This document shows, one piece after another, positions 1 to 9,090 of a stretch of DNA of 64,000 bases. Numbering within the stretch: the first letter of the stretch is position 1; the number at the start of each line of letters is the position of its first letter. Where the stretch lies: the NCBI RefSeq assembly GCF_000523235.1, contig NZ_CP006850.1:8060001-8124000 (forward strand). The letters are read 5' to 3'. Source of the DNA: Nocardia nova SH22a (lineage in GTDB: Bacteria; Actinomycetota; Actinomycetes; Mycobacteriales; Mycobacteriaceae). The notes beneath the pieces are model-generated. The model saw only the letters and a list, made by a program, of their open reading frames with translations, did not search any database and was not told where the DNA came from. The position numbers were made by a program, and so were the translations under genes.

Positions 1-1018
1 TCGCCCGCAGCGGAATGAACGGCATGCTGAAATAGGCGTCCTGGCACTGACTCCGGAACACCTTCGCCACCGTCTGACCGGCCGGGTTCAGTTTCGAATC
101 CAATTGCATCTCAGGGTATTTCGGGTCCAGGCCGAGCAGCGTCGCGAAGGCGAAACCGGAACCCACCGAACCGTCGGCAACGCGCATGAAATTGCGCTGG
201 TTCACGACCATGCCTTCCAGCACAGTCGATTTCACATTCAACTCCGGGGCGTAGGTCGGCTGCAGTTCGGCGGCGAATCCCGCACCGACCCCGCCACCGG
301 CGATGCCGAAAATGCCTACCTGGGCATCGGGATCCAATCCGGCGTCCCGGAAACCCAATGCGGCACGGGTGCCGTCGAGCTGGGTGTGCGCGGCGTACTT
401 ACCGGCGAAGACTCCGTGCGGTGCGCGATCGGCGTCGTTGCCGACATCGGAGATCATCACCGCGTAGCCCTTGCCGAACATCAACGCCAGCGGGCCCAGC
501 GCCGACCAGGAGGCTCCGTCGAGCGGATCGCCGCCGGTCCACTGGGTGCTGGGGTGACAACTCCAGCCGACGCTGTCATTGGCCTCCTGGTAGGAGATGA
601 CGTGTTTCTCGTCGGCGGGCTTGCCATCTCGCGGGATCATCAGGATGCCGGTGCTGATGGCGGGTGTCTTGCCATCGCGCTCGGTGGTGACGTACATGAG
701 TTTCCAGGCGTCGAGGTTCGCCGGTTTCACACCGGTGAACATCACGTCGACCTTCTTCGCCTTCAATACCGTGCCCGGTTTCTCCGAGCCGGTCAGCGTC
801 GGTTCCTGATAGAACGGGTCGTCGGCCCGCAGAGCCTGGAACGCCTCCTGCGGGCTCGCCGGGGACGCCCCCTGCAGGGAGCCGATCACGAAACCGTTGA
901 AGACCTGGTCCAGGGGCGGGGTCTGGGTCGGAACCGGGTCCGCCGCAGCGGTTCCCACGGCCGCACAGCACAGGGCCACAGCGGCCGTGACCGCCACGAA
1001 AGTTCGCCGAGTCCTCAT
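1..1018 (-). CDS. Secretory lipase-family protein (LIP family), C-terminus outside window
   Basis: The frame is open from ATG at 1018 to the window edge (about 339 residues visible). It starts with a Sec signal peptide ending near ATAAADP-like residues (about 1-27). The body resembles the actinobacterial secretory lipase family (PF03583): a central strand-nucleophile segment followed by AELQPTYAPELNV. Where the family has a G-Y-S-x-G-G nucleophile elbow, this protein reads GIAGGG near residue 236, so the catalytic serine is replaced by alanine. The start lies 3 bp after the stop of the upstream secreted-protein gene, so the two are probably co-transcribed. It may be a non-catalytic binding protein. 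Family assignment is fairly sure; lack of activity is inferred from one motif. Confidence 0.75.
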   Translation of the reverse strand, partial: MRTRRTFVAVTAAVALCCAAVGTAAADPVPTQTPPLDQVFNGFVIGSLQGASPASPQEAFQALRADDPFYQEPTLTGSEKPGTVLKAKKVDVMFTGVKPANLDAWKLMYVTTERDGKTPAISTGILMIPRDGKPADEKHVISYQEANDSVGWSCHPSTQWTGGDPLDGASWSALGPLALMFGKGYAVMISDVGNDADRAPHGVFAGKYAAHTQLDGTRAALGFRDAGLDPDAQVGIFGIAGGGVGAGFAAELQPTYAPELNVKSTVLEGMVVNQRNFMRVADGSVGSGFAFATLLGLDPKYPEMQLDSKLNPAGQTVAKVFRSQCQDAYFSMPFIPLRA

Positions 1019-1021
1019 CGA

Positions 1022-2290
1022 TCAGCCCTCCTGGGAATCGGCCGGTGTGATCTTCAGTTCCTGCACCGCCGACCCCAGCAGCTGTGGGATGTTCAGCAGT
1101 GGCCGGTGCGATTCCAGCTGCACCTCGTACGGGGTGCGCAGGGTGGCCTCCAGTGCGGGCCAGTTGTTCTGGACCTGCCACTTGTATTTCGGCAGCAGTT
1201 CGGAGGTGATGTAGTCCCAGCGGGGGTCGAGCGACGACCAGTTCCAGCTGGGCAGCGGCAGGGTCAGCATCATCGCGCGGCCGTCGGCGGCGGTGAAAGG
1301 CACTCGCACGGGCCGGAATTCGCGCGGCGGCACCACACCGGCCACCGACGGCGAACCGGCCGCACCGCTCAGGTAGGTGATCGCCTCACCGACCGAGCCC
1401 TTGTAATTGCGCACCTCGTCCCACTGCGCGCCGATCGCCCATTGTTGTTCGCGCCGCAGCAGGACGGCATTTCCGGCGGCGATGCGGTCCTGATCGCCGG
1501 AGGCCACATCGCGCCAGGCGCCCATGATGTCGTCGCCGAACAATCCGGCGCGTTCGAATTCCGTCAGGGCGGGCAGCCCGCCGGTGACATAGGCATCGTG
1601 CATCGGCATCAGATCGGAGAAGATGTTCTTCTGCATCACGAGGATCATTCCGAGAATCCAGTGCAGATCCTCGGGGGTGATACGCGGAGCGGCATCGGCC
1701 AGCGCGCGCAATCCCTCCGGCAGCATCGCGACGGCCTGCGGACCGGCCGCCTGCTGCACGGCGCCGAGGACGGCGTGTGCGGCGTCGGCGATACCGGGCA
1801 GGTCGTAGAGGTTGCCCATCAGTTCGGCGTCGATCAATCCACCGCCGAAATCGGCGCCGACCTGACCGCCCATTCCGGCCCACTGCAATTCGCGGTGATC
1901 GAGCTGCAGGTTCTCGTAGTACCGGTAGGACTTGATCAGGTTCTCGCGATTGGCCTGGACGCCGGTCCTGGGATCCCAGGTGCGCAGGTCGATCCCGGCC
2001 TTCTCGGTCGCGTCGACCAGCCAGTACTGGTACAGCAGTGCGGCGTAGCGGGTGGGTGCGATGCCTTCGGACCGGGCCGTGTCGAGCAGCCGTCCCAGTT
2101 CGGCGTGGTCGTAGGGCAGCTCGGGATTCACCCCGCCGGGCGACTGTGCCGCATTGCGATTGACCAGGGGCAGGTCGAGATATCGGTCGAGTTCGGGTGC
2201 GGCCACCGCCGGAGTGGCGGTGAGAACACCCAATCCGACCACCGCCGCGAGAACCAGTCCCGCGCCGCGCGCAATTGCGCTGATACGCAT
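1022..2290 (-). CDS. Secreted protein of unknown function
   Basis: This 422-residue protein has a clear N-terminal signal peptide (MRISAIARGAGLVLAAVVG, cleavage after about residue 31 near ATPAVAAPE). The mature part is rich in Trp, Tyr and acidic residues and has no transmembrane segment that I can see. I recognise no enzyme motif. It is the first gene of a two-gene minus-strand unit with the lipase-like gene, 3 bp apart, which suggests that the two exported proteins act together at the envelope. ATG 2290 directly precedes the signal peptide. Its promoter should lie in the 2291-2756 region. Confidence 0.7.
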   Translation of the reverse strand: MRISAIARGAGLVLAAVVGLGVLTATPAVAAPELDRYLDLPLVNRNAAQSPGGVNPELPYDHAELGRLLDTARSEGIAPTRYAALLYQYWLVDATEKAGIDLRTWDPRTGVQANRENLIKSYRYYENLQLDHRELQWAGMGGQVGADFGGGLIDAELMGNLYDLPGIADAAHAVLGAVQQAAGPQAVAMLPEGLRALADAAPRITPEDLHWILGMILVMQKNIFSDLMPMHDAYVTGGLPALTEFERAGLFGDDIMGAWRDVASGDQDRIAAGNAVLLRREQQWAIGAQWDEVRNYKGSVGEAITYLSGAAGSPSVAGVVPPREFRPVRVPFTAADGRAMMLTLPLPSWNWSSLDPRWDYITSELLPKYKWQVQNNWPALEATLRTPYEVQLESHRPLLNIPQLLGSAVQELKITPADSQEG

Positions 2291-2756
2291 GCTGTTTCAG
2301 CCTTCCGCTATCGGTTCGATGATGAATCGGCAGATTTCTCCGCGACCGGCAGCGAACCAATAGTGTGCGCGATGACAGCGCGAATCACCGCGCAGCGGCT
2401 ACCGATCGTCAGGTTACCGAGAGATTACCAATAGGTGTTACAACGGGTAATCTGCGCCACTCCGGGTGACCGCGAGGTTTTCCGATCAGCCCTACCGAAC
2501 GGAAGTAGCTGGATATCCGGCCTTTTCGGGTACAGGTTCAGCGCACGACAACAAGAGAAATCCGAATATTTCCGATGAGAGATATCACAGTTCGATAACG
2601 TCGCCTATGGACTTCGCCGCACGGGCCGACGATGTCCCGGACCCGGCGTGGTCGTTCGCAGCGGTCGGGCAGCGCCGAGGCGTCGCGGACGGGAGGCAGG
2701 GCGGCGGAAAACGGCCGCGGGTAGGTTCCGGCGGCGCGAACGACTACGGTCGGAAC
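2291..2756. promoter_or_regulatory. Divergent intergenic region
   Basis: This 466-bp region separates the minus-strand secreted-protein gene from lpqI. It is more AT-rich than its surroundings around 2400-2620 and should hold promoters for both directions. It contains the inverted repeat at 2422-2453. The plus-strand frame running through it upstream of lpqI shows no coding character, so I do not extend lpqI into it. Confidence 0.5.
2422..2453. promoter_or_regulatory. Inverted repeat, candidate operator
   Basis: Perfect 8-bp arms AGATTACC (2422-2429) and GGTAATCT (2446-2453) are separated by 16 bp. A further TTACC occurs just upstream at about 2414-2418. The location between divergent genes and the AT-richness fit a dimeric regulator site. 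No cognate regulator is identified. Confidence 0.4.
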
Positions 2757-3935
2757 ATGCGCAACGTTGCCGGGATCGTTCTCGCAGTAGCGGCAATCAC
2801 CCTCACGGGGTGCTCCGGTGGGAACAGTTCCAACCCCGCCACGACCTCCGGCGCCGCACCCGGCACCCCGAGCCGCACCGGCGCGACCGCCGCGACGGCC
2901 CCCACCACCACCGCAGGTGAACAGAACTGTGCCGCAGGCTATCTCGCGCAGTTCAGCACCCGGCAGAAGTTGGCGCAGTTGCTGACGGTGGGCGTGAAGA
3001 ACGCCGCCGATGCCGAGCAGACCGTGCGCGACGAACAGGTCGGCGGCATCTTCGTCGGCAGCTGGACCGATCAGTCCATGCTCGCCGATCAGCAGATCGA
3101 GCAGGTGAAGGCCGCCGCGCACACACCGCTGATGGTGACCATCGACGAGGAAGGCGGCCGGGTCTCCCGGCTGAAGAATCAGCTCGGGCCCGCGCCGTCG
3201 GCCCGCGAGGCCGCGCAGACCATGTCGGCCGACGAGTACTACCAGCAGAGCCTCGCGCGCGGTCAGGAGATGAAGAAGCTCGGCATCACCGTCAACTTCG
3301 CGCCCGATGTGGATGTCAGCGACGAACCCGACGACGAAGTCATCGGCGACCGGTCCTATTCCGAGGATCCGCAGGTCGTCACGCAGTTCGCCGACGCCTA
3401 CATCCGGGCCATGCACGATGCCGGGCTGGGCGCGGTCATGAAGCACTTCCCCGGCCACGGCCACGGTTCGGGCGATTCGCACACCGGCGCGGTGCGCACC
3501 CCGCCGCTGGACGAGATGCAGCAGGTGGATCTGGTGCCCTTCCGCAACCTGATCGACTCCGGCGCGGCGGTGATGGTCGGTCACCTGGACGTGCCCGGCC
3601 TCACCGATCCCAACGTCCCGGCCAGCATCAGCCCGCAGGCGATGGCGCTGCTGCGGCAGGGCACCGGCTACGGCGCTGCCCCCTACAACGGCCCCATCTT
3701 CACCGACGATCTGAGCGGGATGGCGGCCATCACCGCGCGGATGGGTATCGAGGAGGCGGTCGCGACCGCCCTCGAGGCCGGCGCCGACGACGCGCTGTGG
3801 ATCAGCACCGATGCGGTGAGTTCGGTCCTGGACCGGCTCGAGCAGGAGGTGCGCGACGGCAAACTGACCATGCGGCAGATCGACGATTCCGTCCTGCGGG
3901 TGGCCAAGTTCAAGGGCATTCAGCTCCCCTGCTGA
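2757..3935 (+). CDS. lpqI: LpqI-like lipoprotein, GH3 beta-N-acetylglucosaminidase
   Basis: The 392-residue protein starts at ATG 2757, directly in front of a lipoprotein signal with lipobox LTGC (Cys19). A Ser/Thr/Ala-rich linker follows, then a glycoside hydrolase family 3 N-terminal domain. The NagZ signature KHFPGHGHGSGDSH is present near residue 229, and the nucleophile aspartate lies in FTDDLSGMAAI near residue 316. The family cleaves N-acetylglucosamine from peptidoglycan fragments during muropeptide recycling; here it would be anchored outside the membrane. M. tuberculosis LpqI (Rv0237) has the same length and the same TetR neighbour. The much longer upstream frame from 2466 is not used because it would bury the lipobox. 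No strong Shine-Dalgarno is visible. Confidence 0.88.
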   Translation: MRNVAGIVLAVAAITLTGCSGGNSSNPATTSGAAPGTPSRTGATAATAPTTTAGEQNCAAGYLAQFSTRQKLAQLLTVGVKNAADAEQTVRDEQVGGIFVGSWTDQSMLADQQIEQVKAAAHTPLMVTIDEEGGRVSRLKNQLGPAPSAREAAQTMSADEYYQQSLARGQEMKKLGITVNFAPDVDVSDEPDDEVIGDRSYSEDPQVVTQFADAYIRAMHDAGLGAVMKHFPGHGHGSGDSHTGAVRTPPLDEMQQVDLVPFRNLIDSGAAVMVGHLDVPGLTDPNVPASISPQAMALLRQGTGYGAAPYNGPIFTDDLSGMAAITARMGIEEAVATALEAGADDALWISTDAVSSVLDRLEQEVRDGKLTMRQIDDSVLRVAKFKGIQLPC

Positions 3936-3978
3936 CCCCGGTCCAGGCAATTCAGCGGCAATTCGCCGTCCCTTGAAA

Positions 3979-3994
3979 CTTACCTTGGAGTAAG
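3979..3994. promoter_or_regulatory. Candidate TetR operator (autoregulatory site)
   Basis: CTTACCTTGGAGTAAG, with outer half-sites CTTAC/GTAAG, lies 31 bp upstream of the TetR start. It matches the reverse complement of the palindrome upstream of fabG4/fadA2 (8960-8975) at 14 of 16 positions. The simplest reading is one regulator binding both sites. Confidence 0.65.
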
Positions 3995-4025
3995 ATAGGG
4001 GTTTCGATATCGGCTAGGAGAGTGC

Positions 4026-4625
4026 ATGGCAGGCGGAACGAAGCGGCTTCCCCGGGCGGTTCGTGAGCAGCAGATGCTGGACGCCGCCGTCGAGGTCTTC
4101 TCCCGAAAGGGATATCACGATACGTCGATGGACGCCATAGCGGCCGAGGCGAAGATCTCCAAGCCGATGCTGTATCTGTACTACGGCTCCAAGGACGAAC
4201 TGTTCCGGGCCTGTATCCAGCGCGAGAGCGTGCGCTTCATCGAGGCCGTCGCGGTGGCGGGCAATCCCAAGCTCACCCCGCACGAGCAGATGCGGGCCGG
4301 GCTCGAGGCGTTCCTGTCCTATGTCGACAACAACCGGCTGTCGTGGTCGGTGCTGTATCGGCAGGCCCTCGGACAGCAGCCGTTCGCCTCCGAGATCGCC
4401 AACAGCCGCGAGCGCATCATCGAGCTGACCGCGAAACTACTCGAGTCCAGTGCCAAATACGCCGAACCCGGGACGAATTTCGATATCGTCGCGGTCGCGG
4501 TGATCGGCGCGGGCGAGGCCATCGCCGACCGGATCGCCAGCGGCGAGGTCGACGTCTCCTCCGCGGTGAACCTGCTCGACGATCTGGCCTGGCGCGGTCT
4601 GGCCGGTAAGAAGAAGCCCGAATAA
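4026..4625 (+). CDS. TetR-family transcriptional regulator
   Basis: This 199-residue protein has a typical TetR N-terminal helix-turn-helix: AVEVFSRKGYHDTSMDAIAAEAKISKPMLYLYYGSKDELF is conserved family sequence in pattern (residues about 19-59). An all-helical ligand/dimer domain follows. ATG 4026 has TAGGAG seven bases upstream. It sits between lpqI and the htdX/fabG4/fadA2 genes, as Rv0238 does in M. tuberculosis. The palindrome upstream of it recurs in the fabG4-fadA2 promoter, so I infer that it represses itself and those lipid genes, perhaps responding to an acyl-CoA. The ligand is unknown. Confidence 0.85.
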   Translation: MAGGTKRLPRAVREQQMLDAAVEVFSRKGYHDTSMDAIAAEAKISKPMLYLYYGSKDELFRACIQRESVRFIEAVAVAGNPKLTPHEQMRAGLEAFLSYVDNNRLSWSVLYRQALGQQPFASEIANSRERIIELTAKLLESSAKYAEPGTNFDIVAVAVIGAGEAIADRIASGEVDVSSAVNLLDDLAWRGLAGKKKPE

Positions 4626-4705
4626 CCCTGCCACCAGCGCTGTCCGATTTGCGCGTCGTGAGGCGGCCTGCCAAGGTTCGAATCGCACTGACGGCCGGAT
4701 AGCGG

Positions 4706-6520
4706 ATGCGGCCGGGTACTACGGGGGCGGAATTGTTCGGACTTCTCACGCCGTGCGGGCACAGCGCGGCGAAATACGGGCTGGATGCGGCAGATTGGCG
4801 AACCCATATGTGTGGGTTGTGCCTCGGCTTGCGCGACGGGCACGGCCAGCTGGCCCGGGCCGCGACCAATACCGATGCGATCGTGCTGAATGTGCTCACC
4901 GAGGCACAGAGTGCCGCGGCTCCACGACGCGACGAGGCGGGGCCGTGCCCACTGCGCGGAATGCAGCGCGCGACGGTTGCCGCGACGGATTCGCCGGGCG
5001 TGCGCCTGGCGGCCACCGCGTCACTGTTGCTGGGGGCGGCCAAGATTCGGGACCGGGTCGACGACGGCGACGCCGGGCCGCTGACCCGGCGGCCGATGCG
5101 CCGGACCTCGGATCGCTGGTTCGACTCGGCACGCGCGTGCGCCGCGCGCATAGATCTGGATATCGAGCCGCTGATCGCCGCGGTCGGCCGTCAGACGGAT
5201 ATCGAACGGGCGGTTGAACTTCGGGGCGTGCCCGGTACCGATGCCGACGGGCTCGCCGCGCTGGCGGAGCTGACCGAGCCGACGCAGTTGTGCGCGGGAG
5301 AGCTGTTCGCACACAGCGCGGTGCTGGCGGGCCGCCCGGAGAATGTCTCCGCATTGCGCACGACCGGTTGGCATTTCGGCCGGATCGCCCATCTGGCGGA
5401 CGCCATCGAGGACATCGACGCCGACCGCCGCCGTGGCCGGTTCAATCCGCTGATCGCCACCGGGGTGAGTGTCGAGGCGGCGCACGGGTTACTTCGCGAG
5501 TCGCACAGCGATATTCGCCGTGCGCTGCGGCACACCGGTGTGGATCGGTTTCCCGCCATTCGCTGGCTGCTGCTCGATCCGCTGCACGGGGTGGTGCGCA
5601 AACTGGGCCGGACAGCGGGCGCGGGCTGCGCCGATACCTCCCACCGCTGCGGGTGCGGAAAAGGCAGCGGCCGAACCCTTTCCGATACCACCGACGGGGT
5701 CGCCGCAGCCCAGCTGCTGGGCTTTCCGAGCGCGCCAGGCCATATCCGGCTGTCGGGTGCGGACACTCCGGCCGACGAGCGCTCGGCCGAAGCGGCCGAC
5801 GGGCCGGTGCGCGAGGACGAACCGCGGCACCGGGGCACACATTTCACCGGAATCGTCCAGGTGCCGCTGGCGGTCGGCATCGGTCCGAGCGCCGAACTCG
5901 ACTCACGGGCCCGTTCCGGCGCAATCGAGACCGTCACGCTGCCGCAATCGCAATACCCGTATCGACCCGATCCGTATCGAGGAAATCCATATCCCGGCCC
6001 GGCGCCGTACCAACCTGGGCCAGGGCAGCCGTATCAGCCCGGACCGGCACCGGCCTATCAGCCCGGGCCCTATCCGTCCGGCCCCGCGCCCGGCCAGTAT
6101 CCGCCCGGACCCGGCCCGAATCAGCCGAATCCTTATGGCCCGCAACAGGATCCCTACGCGGCACCGTACAGCGATCCGGGGCAGCAGCCGTACGATATTC
6201 CGCCGCCGTTCACCGATCGGCCGTCCACCGATCCGCATCCGCCGGGCCCACCCCACGAGCCGCCGCCCGAGCCGCCCGGGTTCTGGAAGGGCATCGGCAT
6301 CATCTGCGGCGTCTACTGCACGGGTTACGCCTGCTGTGCCTCTCATCAGCGGCCGTGCAGTGGTGAGCGTCGCGATTCATGGGCGAGCCGCAGCGATTGC
6401 GATTGCGGCGACTGCTGCGATTGTTCCGACTGCGGGGATTGCTGCAGCTGCTGTAACTGCTGCAGCGATTGCTGCGACGGGTGCGATTGTGACTGCTGCG
6501 GCTGCGATTGCAGCTGCTGA
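4706..6520 (+). CDS. DUF5685-family protein with Pro-rich linker and Cys-rich tail
   Basis: The N-terminal part (about 330 residues) matches actinobacterial DUF5685 proteins: a CGHS motif, then MCGLCLGLRDGHGQ, with paired cysteines and histidine that look metal binding. Residues about 405-515 form a Pro/Gly/Tyr/Gln-rich linker. The last 40 residues (565-604) contain 21 cysteines interspersed with Asp, Ser and Gly. Function is unknown; metal binding or redox storage is a guess. The frame opens at ATG 4706, but TTG 4733, preceded by GGGGGCGG, gives the family-like start FGLLTPC and may be the true start. It is convergent with htdX. Confidence 0.75.
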   Translation: MRPGTTGAELFGLLTPCGHSAAKYGLDAADWRTHMCGLCLGLRDGHGQLARAATNTDAIVLNVLTEAQSAAAPRRDEAGPCPLRGMQRATVAATDSPGVRLAATASLLLGAAKIRDRVDDGDAGPLTRRPMRRTSDRWFDSARACAARIDLDIEPLIAAVGRQTDIERAVELRGVPGTDADGLAALAELTEPTQLCAGELFAHSAVLAGRPENVSALRTTGWHFGRIAHLADAIEDIDADRRRGRFNPLIATGVSVEAAHGLLRESHSDIRRALRHTGVDRFPAIRWLLLDPLHGVVRKLGRTAGAGCADTSHRCGCGKGSGRTLSDTTDGVAAAQLLGFPSAPGHIRLSGADTPADERSAEAADGPVREDEPRHRGTHFTGIVQVPLAVGIGPSAELDSRARSGAIETVTLPQSQYPYRPDPYRGNPYPGPAPYQPGPGQPYQPGPAPAYQPGPYPSGPAPGQYPPGPGPNQPNPYGPQQDPYAAPYSDPGQQPYDIPPPFTDRPSTDPHPPGPPHEPPPEPPGFWKGIGIICGVYCTGYACCASHQRPCSGERRDSWASRSDCDCGDCCDCSDCGDCCSCCNCCSDCCDGCDCDCCGCDCSC

Positions 6521-6622
6521 ACGGCCGCACACCTTTTCGGCTTCGCCGCGTATCGAATCCCCCATGCGATCCGATATGCGGCCACCGAAAAGATGTGCGG
6601 CCGTCCGTCACCGCGGCACTGC

Positions 6623-7495
6623 TCAGCGCAGCGTTGCGGTCAGATGAGGGTAGCCCTTCTTGGGGTTCTTCAGCGAGAGATCCCAGCCCTCCGAGGTCTG
6701 GTCCGCGTAGACGTTGACCGTGGACGGCAGCAGGATCGGCTTGCCGAATTTCACCGCGTAGGCGGTCTCGGCGGGCACCCGGCCCTCGATCACGCCGAGG
6801 ATCGCCGCGGCCGACCACATGCCGTGCGCGATCGCGCGCGGGAAGCCGAAGGCCTTGGCGCTCAATGCGGACATGTGGATCGGATTGCGGTCACCCGAGG
6901 CGGCGGCGTAGCGATGGATCATGGCCTGATCCACCTTCCACGTGCGCAGCGGCGGCGGGGGCACCTCGTCCGGCTTCGGTTCCGGTTTGGGACCGCCCGA
7001 CAACGAGGTGCGCTGCTGGTGCAGGAAGGTCGTGACCTGGCGCCACACCAGTTCCCGGCCCACCCGGATCTCGCTGATCGCGTCGACCAGCAGGCCCTTC
7101 GGGTGCTCGCGCAGATTCTCCACGTGGGCGTGGATGTCGAGCGGTTCGCTGACCGAGATCTCGCGGGTGCGCTCGATCAGGTTCTCCGCGTGCACCGCGC
7201 CGACCGCGACGAACGGGAAATCGCGGGCCACGACCAGTTGCATCACCACGGGGAAGGTGAGGACGAACGGGTAGGTCAGCGGCAGCGAATCGCCGAACCG
7301 CAGTCCGGTGGCGTGGCAGTACGCGGCCAGATGGTCGGGATCGACGCGGACGCCGTTCCACTCCACCGCGCGATCCGGAATCTCGGACTTGCGCGCCGAA
7401 ACCAGCGGCAGCGGAACGGCTCCCAGCGCGGCCTTCAGGTAGAGACTGCCGGTCTTGGGTGGCTCGTTCAGCGAGATGGTCTGGGTGTCGGCCAC
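6623..7495 (-). CDS. htdX: HtdX-like 3-hydroxyacyl-thioester dehydratase (MaoC family)
   Basis: The 290-residue protein is a double hot-dog MaoC-type dehydratase. The hydratase-2 signature SGDRNPIH, followed by GFPRAIAHGMW, lies around residues 195-215. It would dehydrate (R)-3-hydroxyacyl thioesters to trans-2-enoyl thioesters in the cytoplasm. GTG 7495 begins one base after the fabG4 stop, so the two genes form a tight operon. The same htdX-fabG4 pair divergent from fadA2 occurs in M. tuberculosis (Rv0241c-Rv0242c-Rv0243). The role is fatty acyl elongation or remodelling; the exact acyl substrate cannot be told from sequence. Confidence 0.88.
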   Translation of the reverse strand: MADTQTISLNEPPKTGSLYLKAALGAVPLPLVSARKSEIPDRAVEWNGVRVDPDHLAAYCHATGLRFGDSLPLTYPFVLTFPVVMQLVVARDFPFVAVGAVHAENLIERTREISVSEPLDIHAHVENLREHPKGLLVDAISEIRVGRELVWRQVTTFLHQQRTSLSGGPKPEPKPDEVPPPPLRTWKVDQAMIHRYAAASGDRNPIHMSALSAKAFGFPRAIAHGMWSAAAILGVIEGRVPAETAYAVKFGKPILLPSTVNVYADQTSEGWDLSLKNPKKGYPHLTATLR

Positions 7496-7496
7496 G

Positions 7497-8858
7497 TCAG
7501 GCTCCGATCATGGCCTGGCCGCAGACGCGAACGACGTTGCCGCTCACCGCATTCGACGCCGGGCTGGCGAAGTAGGCGATGGTCTCGGCGACGTCGACGG
7601 TCTGGCCGCCCTGCAGCAGCGAGCTGAGCAAGCGGCCCGCCTCGCGGGTGCCGACGGGAATCGCTGCGGTCATGGCGGTTTCGATGAAACCGGGCGCGAC
7701 GGCGTTGATGGTGATGCCCTTCTCGGCCAGCTTCGGCGCCTCGGCGTTCACCATGCCGATGACACCGGCCTTGGACGCGCCGTAGTTGGTCTGGCCGCGG
7801 TTGCCGGCGATACCGGCGATCGAGGACACGTCGATCACCCGGCCGCCCTCCTTCAGTGCACCCTTGGCCACCAGGCCCTCGGTGATGCGGTGCGGGGCAG
7901 CGAGATTCACGTTCAGCACGGAATCCCAGCGGGAGGCGTCCATGTTCGCGAGCAGCTTGTCGCGGGTGATACCGGCGTTGTGGACGATGATGTCGATGCC
8001 GCCGAAGCGCTCGGTGGCGAATTCGGCGATCTTGTCCGCGGCGTCGGCGGCGGTGACGTCGACCGCGAGCGCGGTGCCGCCGACCTTGTTGGCGGTCTGC
8101 GACAGCGCCTCACCGGCGGCCGGGATGTCGGCGACGATCACGGTCGCGCCGTCGCGGGCGAAGACCTCGGCGATGGTGGCGCCGATACCGCGCGCGGCGC
8201 CGGTGACCACGGCGACCTTGCCGTCCAGCGGCTTGGCCCAATCGATTCCGGCGGCGGCGTTGTCGTCCTTGCCGACCCGGAAGACCTGGCCGTCGACGAA
8301 CGCGGACTTGGCCGACAGGATGAAGCGCAGGGTGGACTCGAGGCCGGTGGCGGTCGCGGCGGCCTCGGGGTGCAGGTAGACCAGGTTGGCCGTGGCGCCG
8401 CGCAGCAGTTCCTTGCCGACGCTGCGGGTGAAGCCCTCCAGCGCGCGCTGCGCGATCTGCCCGTCGACGCTGCCCGCGAGTTCCGGCGTGGTGCCGACGA
8501 CCAGGACGCGGCCGGAGGCGGCGATCGAGCGCATGGCGGGCTGGAAGAACTCGAACAGCTGCGACAGTTCCTCGACCGAACCGATACCAGTGGCGTCGAA
8601 GACCAGCGCGCCGAGCTTCACACCCTGCGAGGGGGCGTCGACGAAGGTGTAGTCCGACAGCTGGGTGCGCGCGGCGTCGGCGACGCGGCCCTTACCGCCG
8701 AGCAGGACCGGGCCGGGCAGGGCGGGCTCACCCGGGGTGTAGCGGCGCAGCTTCTCCGGCTGCGGCAGGCCCAATTTCCCGGCCAGGAAGGCGCCGGGGG
8801 CGGAATTGACGAACGAACCGTAGAGGTTGGGAGCGCCCTTACTCTTGCTGGCTGCCAC
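7497..8858 (-). CDS. fabG4: FabG4-like high-molecular-weight 3-oxoacyl reductase
   Basis: Starting at GTG 8858 the protein has 453 residues, the size of M. tuberculosis FabG4. An N-terminal flavodoxin-like domain of about 210 residues precedes a classical SDR ketoreductase domain with TGAARGIG near residue 218, HNAGITRD, the catalytic serine in VSSIAGIAG and YGASK near 358. It reduces 3-oxoacyl thioesters to 3-hydroxyacyl thioesters; FabG4 uses NADH and accepts CoA esters. AAGGAGAAGG lies 8-15 bases upstream of the GTG. The ORF can be extended to 8933, but that would overlap the promoter. It is the first gene of fabG4-htdX, and the operator at 8960-8975 lies about 100 bp upstream. Confidence 0.9.
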   Translation of the reverse strand: MAASKSKGAPNLYGSFVNSAPGAFLAGKLGLPQPEKLRRYTPGEPALPGPVLLGGKGRVADAARTQLSDYTFVDAPSQGVKLGALVFDATGIGSVEELSQLFEFFQPAMRSIAASGRVLVVGTTPELAGSVDGQIAQRALEGFTRSVGKELLRGATANLVYLHPEAAATATGLESTLRFILSAKSAFVDGQVFRVGKDDNAAAGIDWAKPLDGKVAVVTGAARGIGATIAEVFARDGATVIVADIPAAGEALSQTANKVGGTALAVDVTAADAADKIAEFATERFGGIDIIVHNAGITRDKLLANMDASRWDSVLNVNLAAPHRITEGLVAKGALKEGGRVIDVSSIAGIAGNRGQTNYGASKAGVIGMVNAEAPKLAEKGITINAVAPGFIETAMTAAIPVGTREAGRLLSSLLQGGQTVDVAETIAYFASPASNAVSGNVVRVCGQAMIGA

Positions 8859-8959
8859 TGTTCCTACCTTCTCCTTGTGTCGTATGGATCGTCGGTGCCG
8901 TTTTCCTGCTACCCCGCGCGGTGTAGCGCACATCTCCGGGGTACGGTGTCGACATTTAA

Positions 8960-8975
8960 CTTACTCCAGAGTAAG
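8960..8975. promoter_or_regulatory. Palindromic operator in the fabG4/fadA2 divergent promoter
   Basis: CTTACTCCAGAGTAAG is a near-perfect palindrome; with one more base on each side the 8-bp arms ACTTACTC/GAGTAAGT are exact around a CA centre. It lies in the AT-rich core of the 8859-9090 divergent region. A 14/16 match precedes the nearby TetR gene. Confidence 0.7.
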
Positions 8976-9090
8976 TTTAATGTAAACCGACGGAACCAGC
9001 AGTGCAGTCGGCCGGGGGTAGCGATATCGACTCGCCCCGGGGCCGACATCCCGGCCGGAACAACAACCCGACGAGACAGTGGAGACTCGA

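Noticed and set aside
104..2434. 776-residue plus-strand open frame
   Set aside because: It lies antisense to two signal-peptide genes with good family or secretion features, and its translation is Arg/His/Gly-rich without domain character.
4673..4690. GGTTCGAATC, a T-loop-like string suggesting a tRNA
   Set aside because: The flanking bases do not form a T-stem and no acceptor or anticodon arms can be built upstream.
4417..5151. Several long minus-strand frames opposite the TetR and DUF5685 genes
   Set aside because: They are Arg/Ser-rich shadows of high-GC coding sequence on the other strand.
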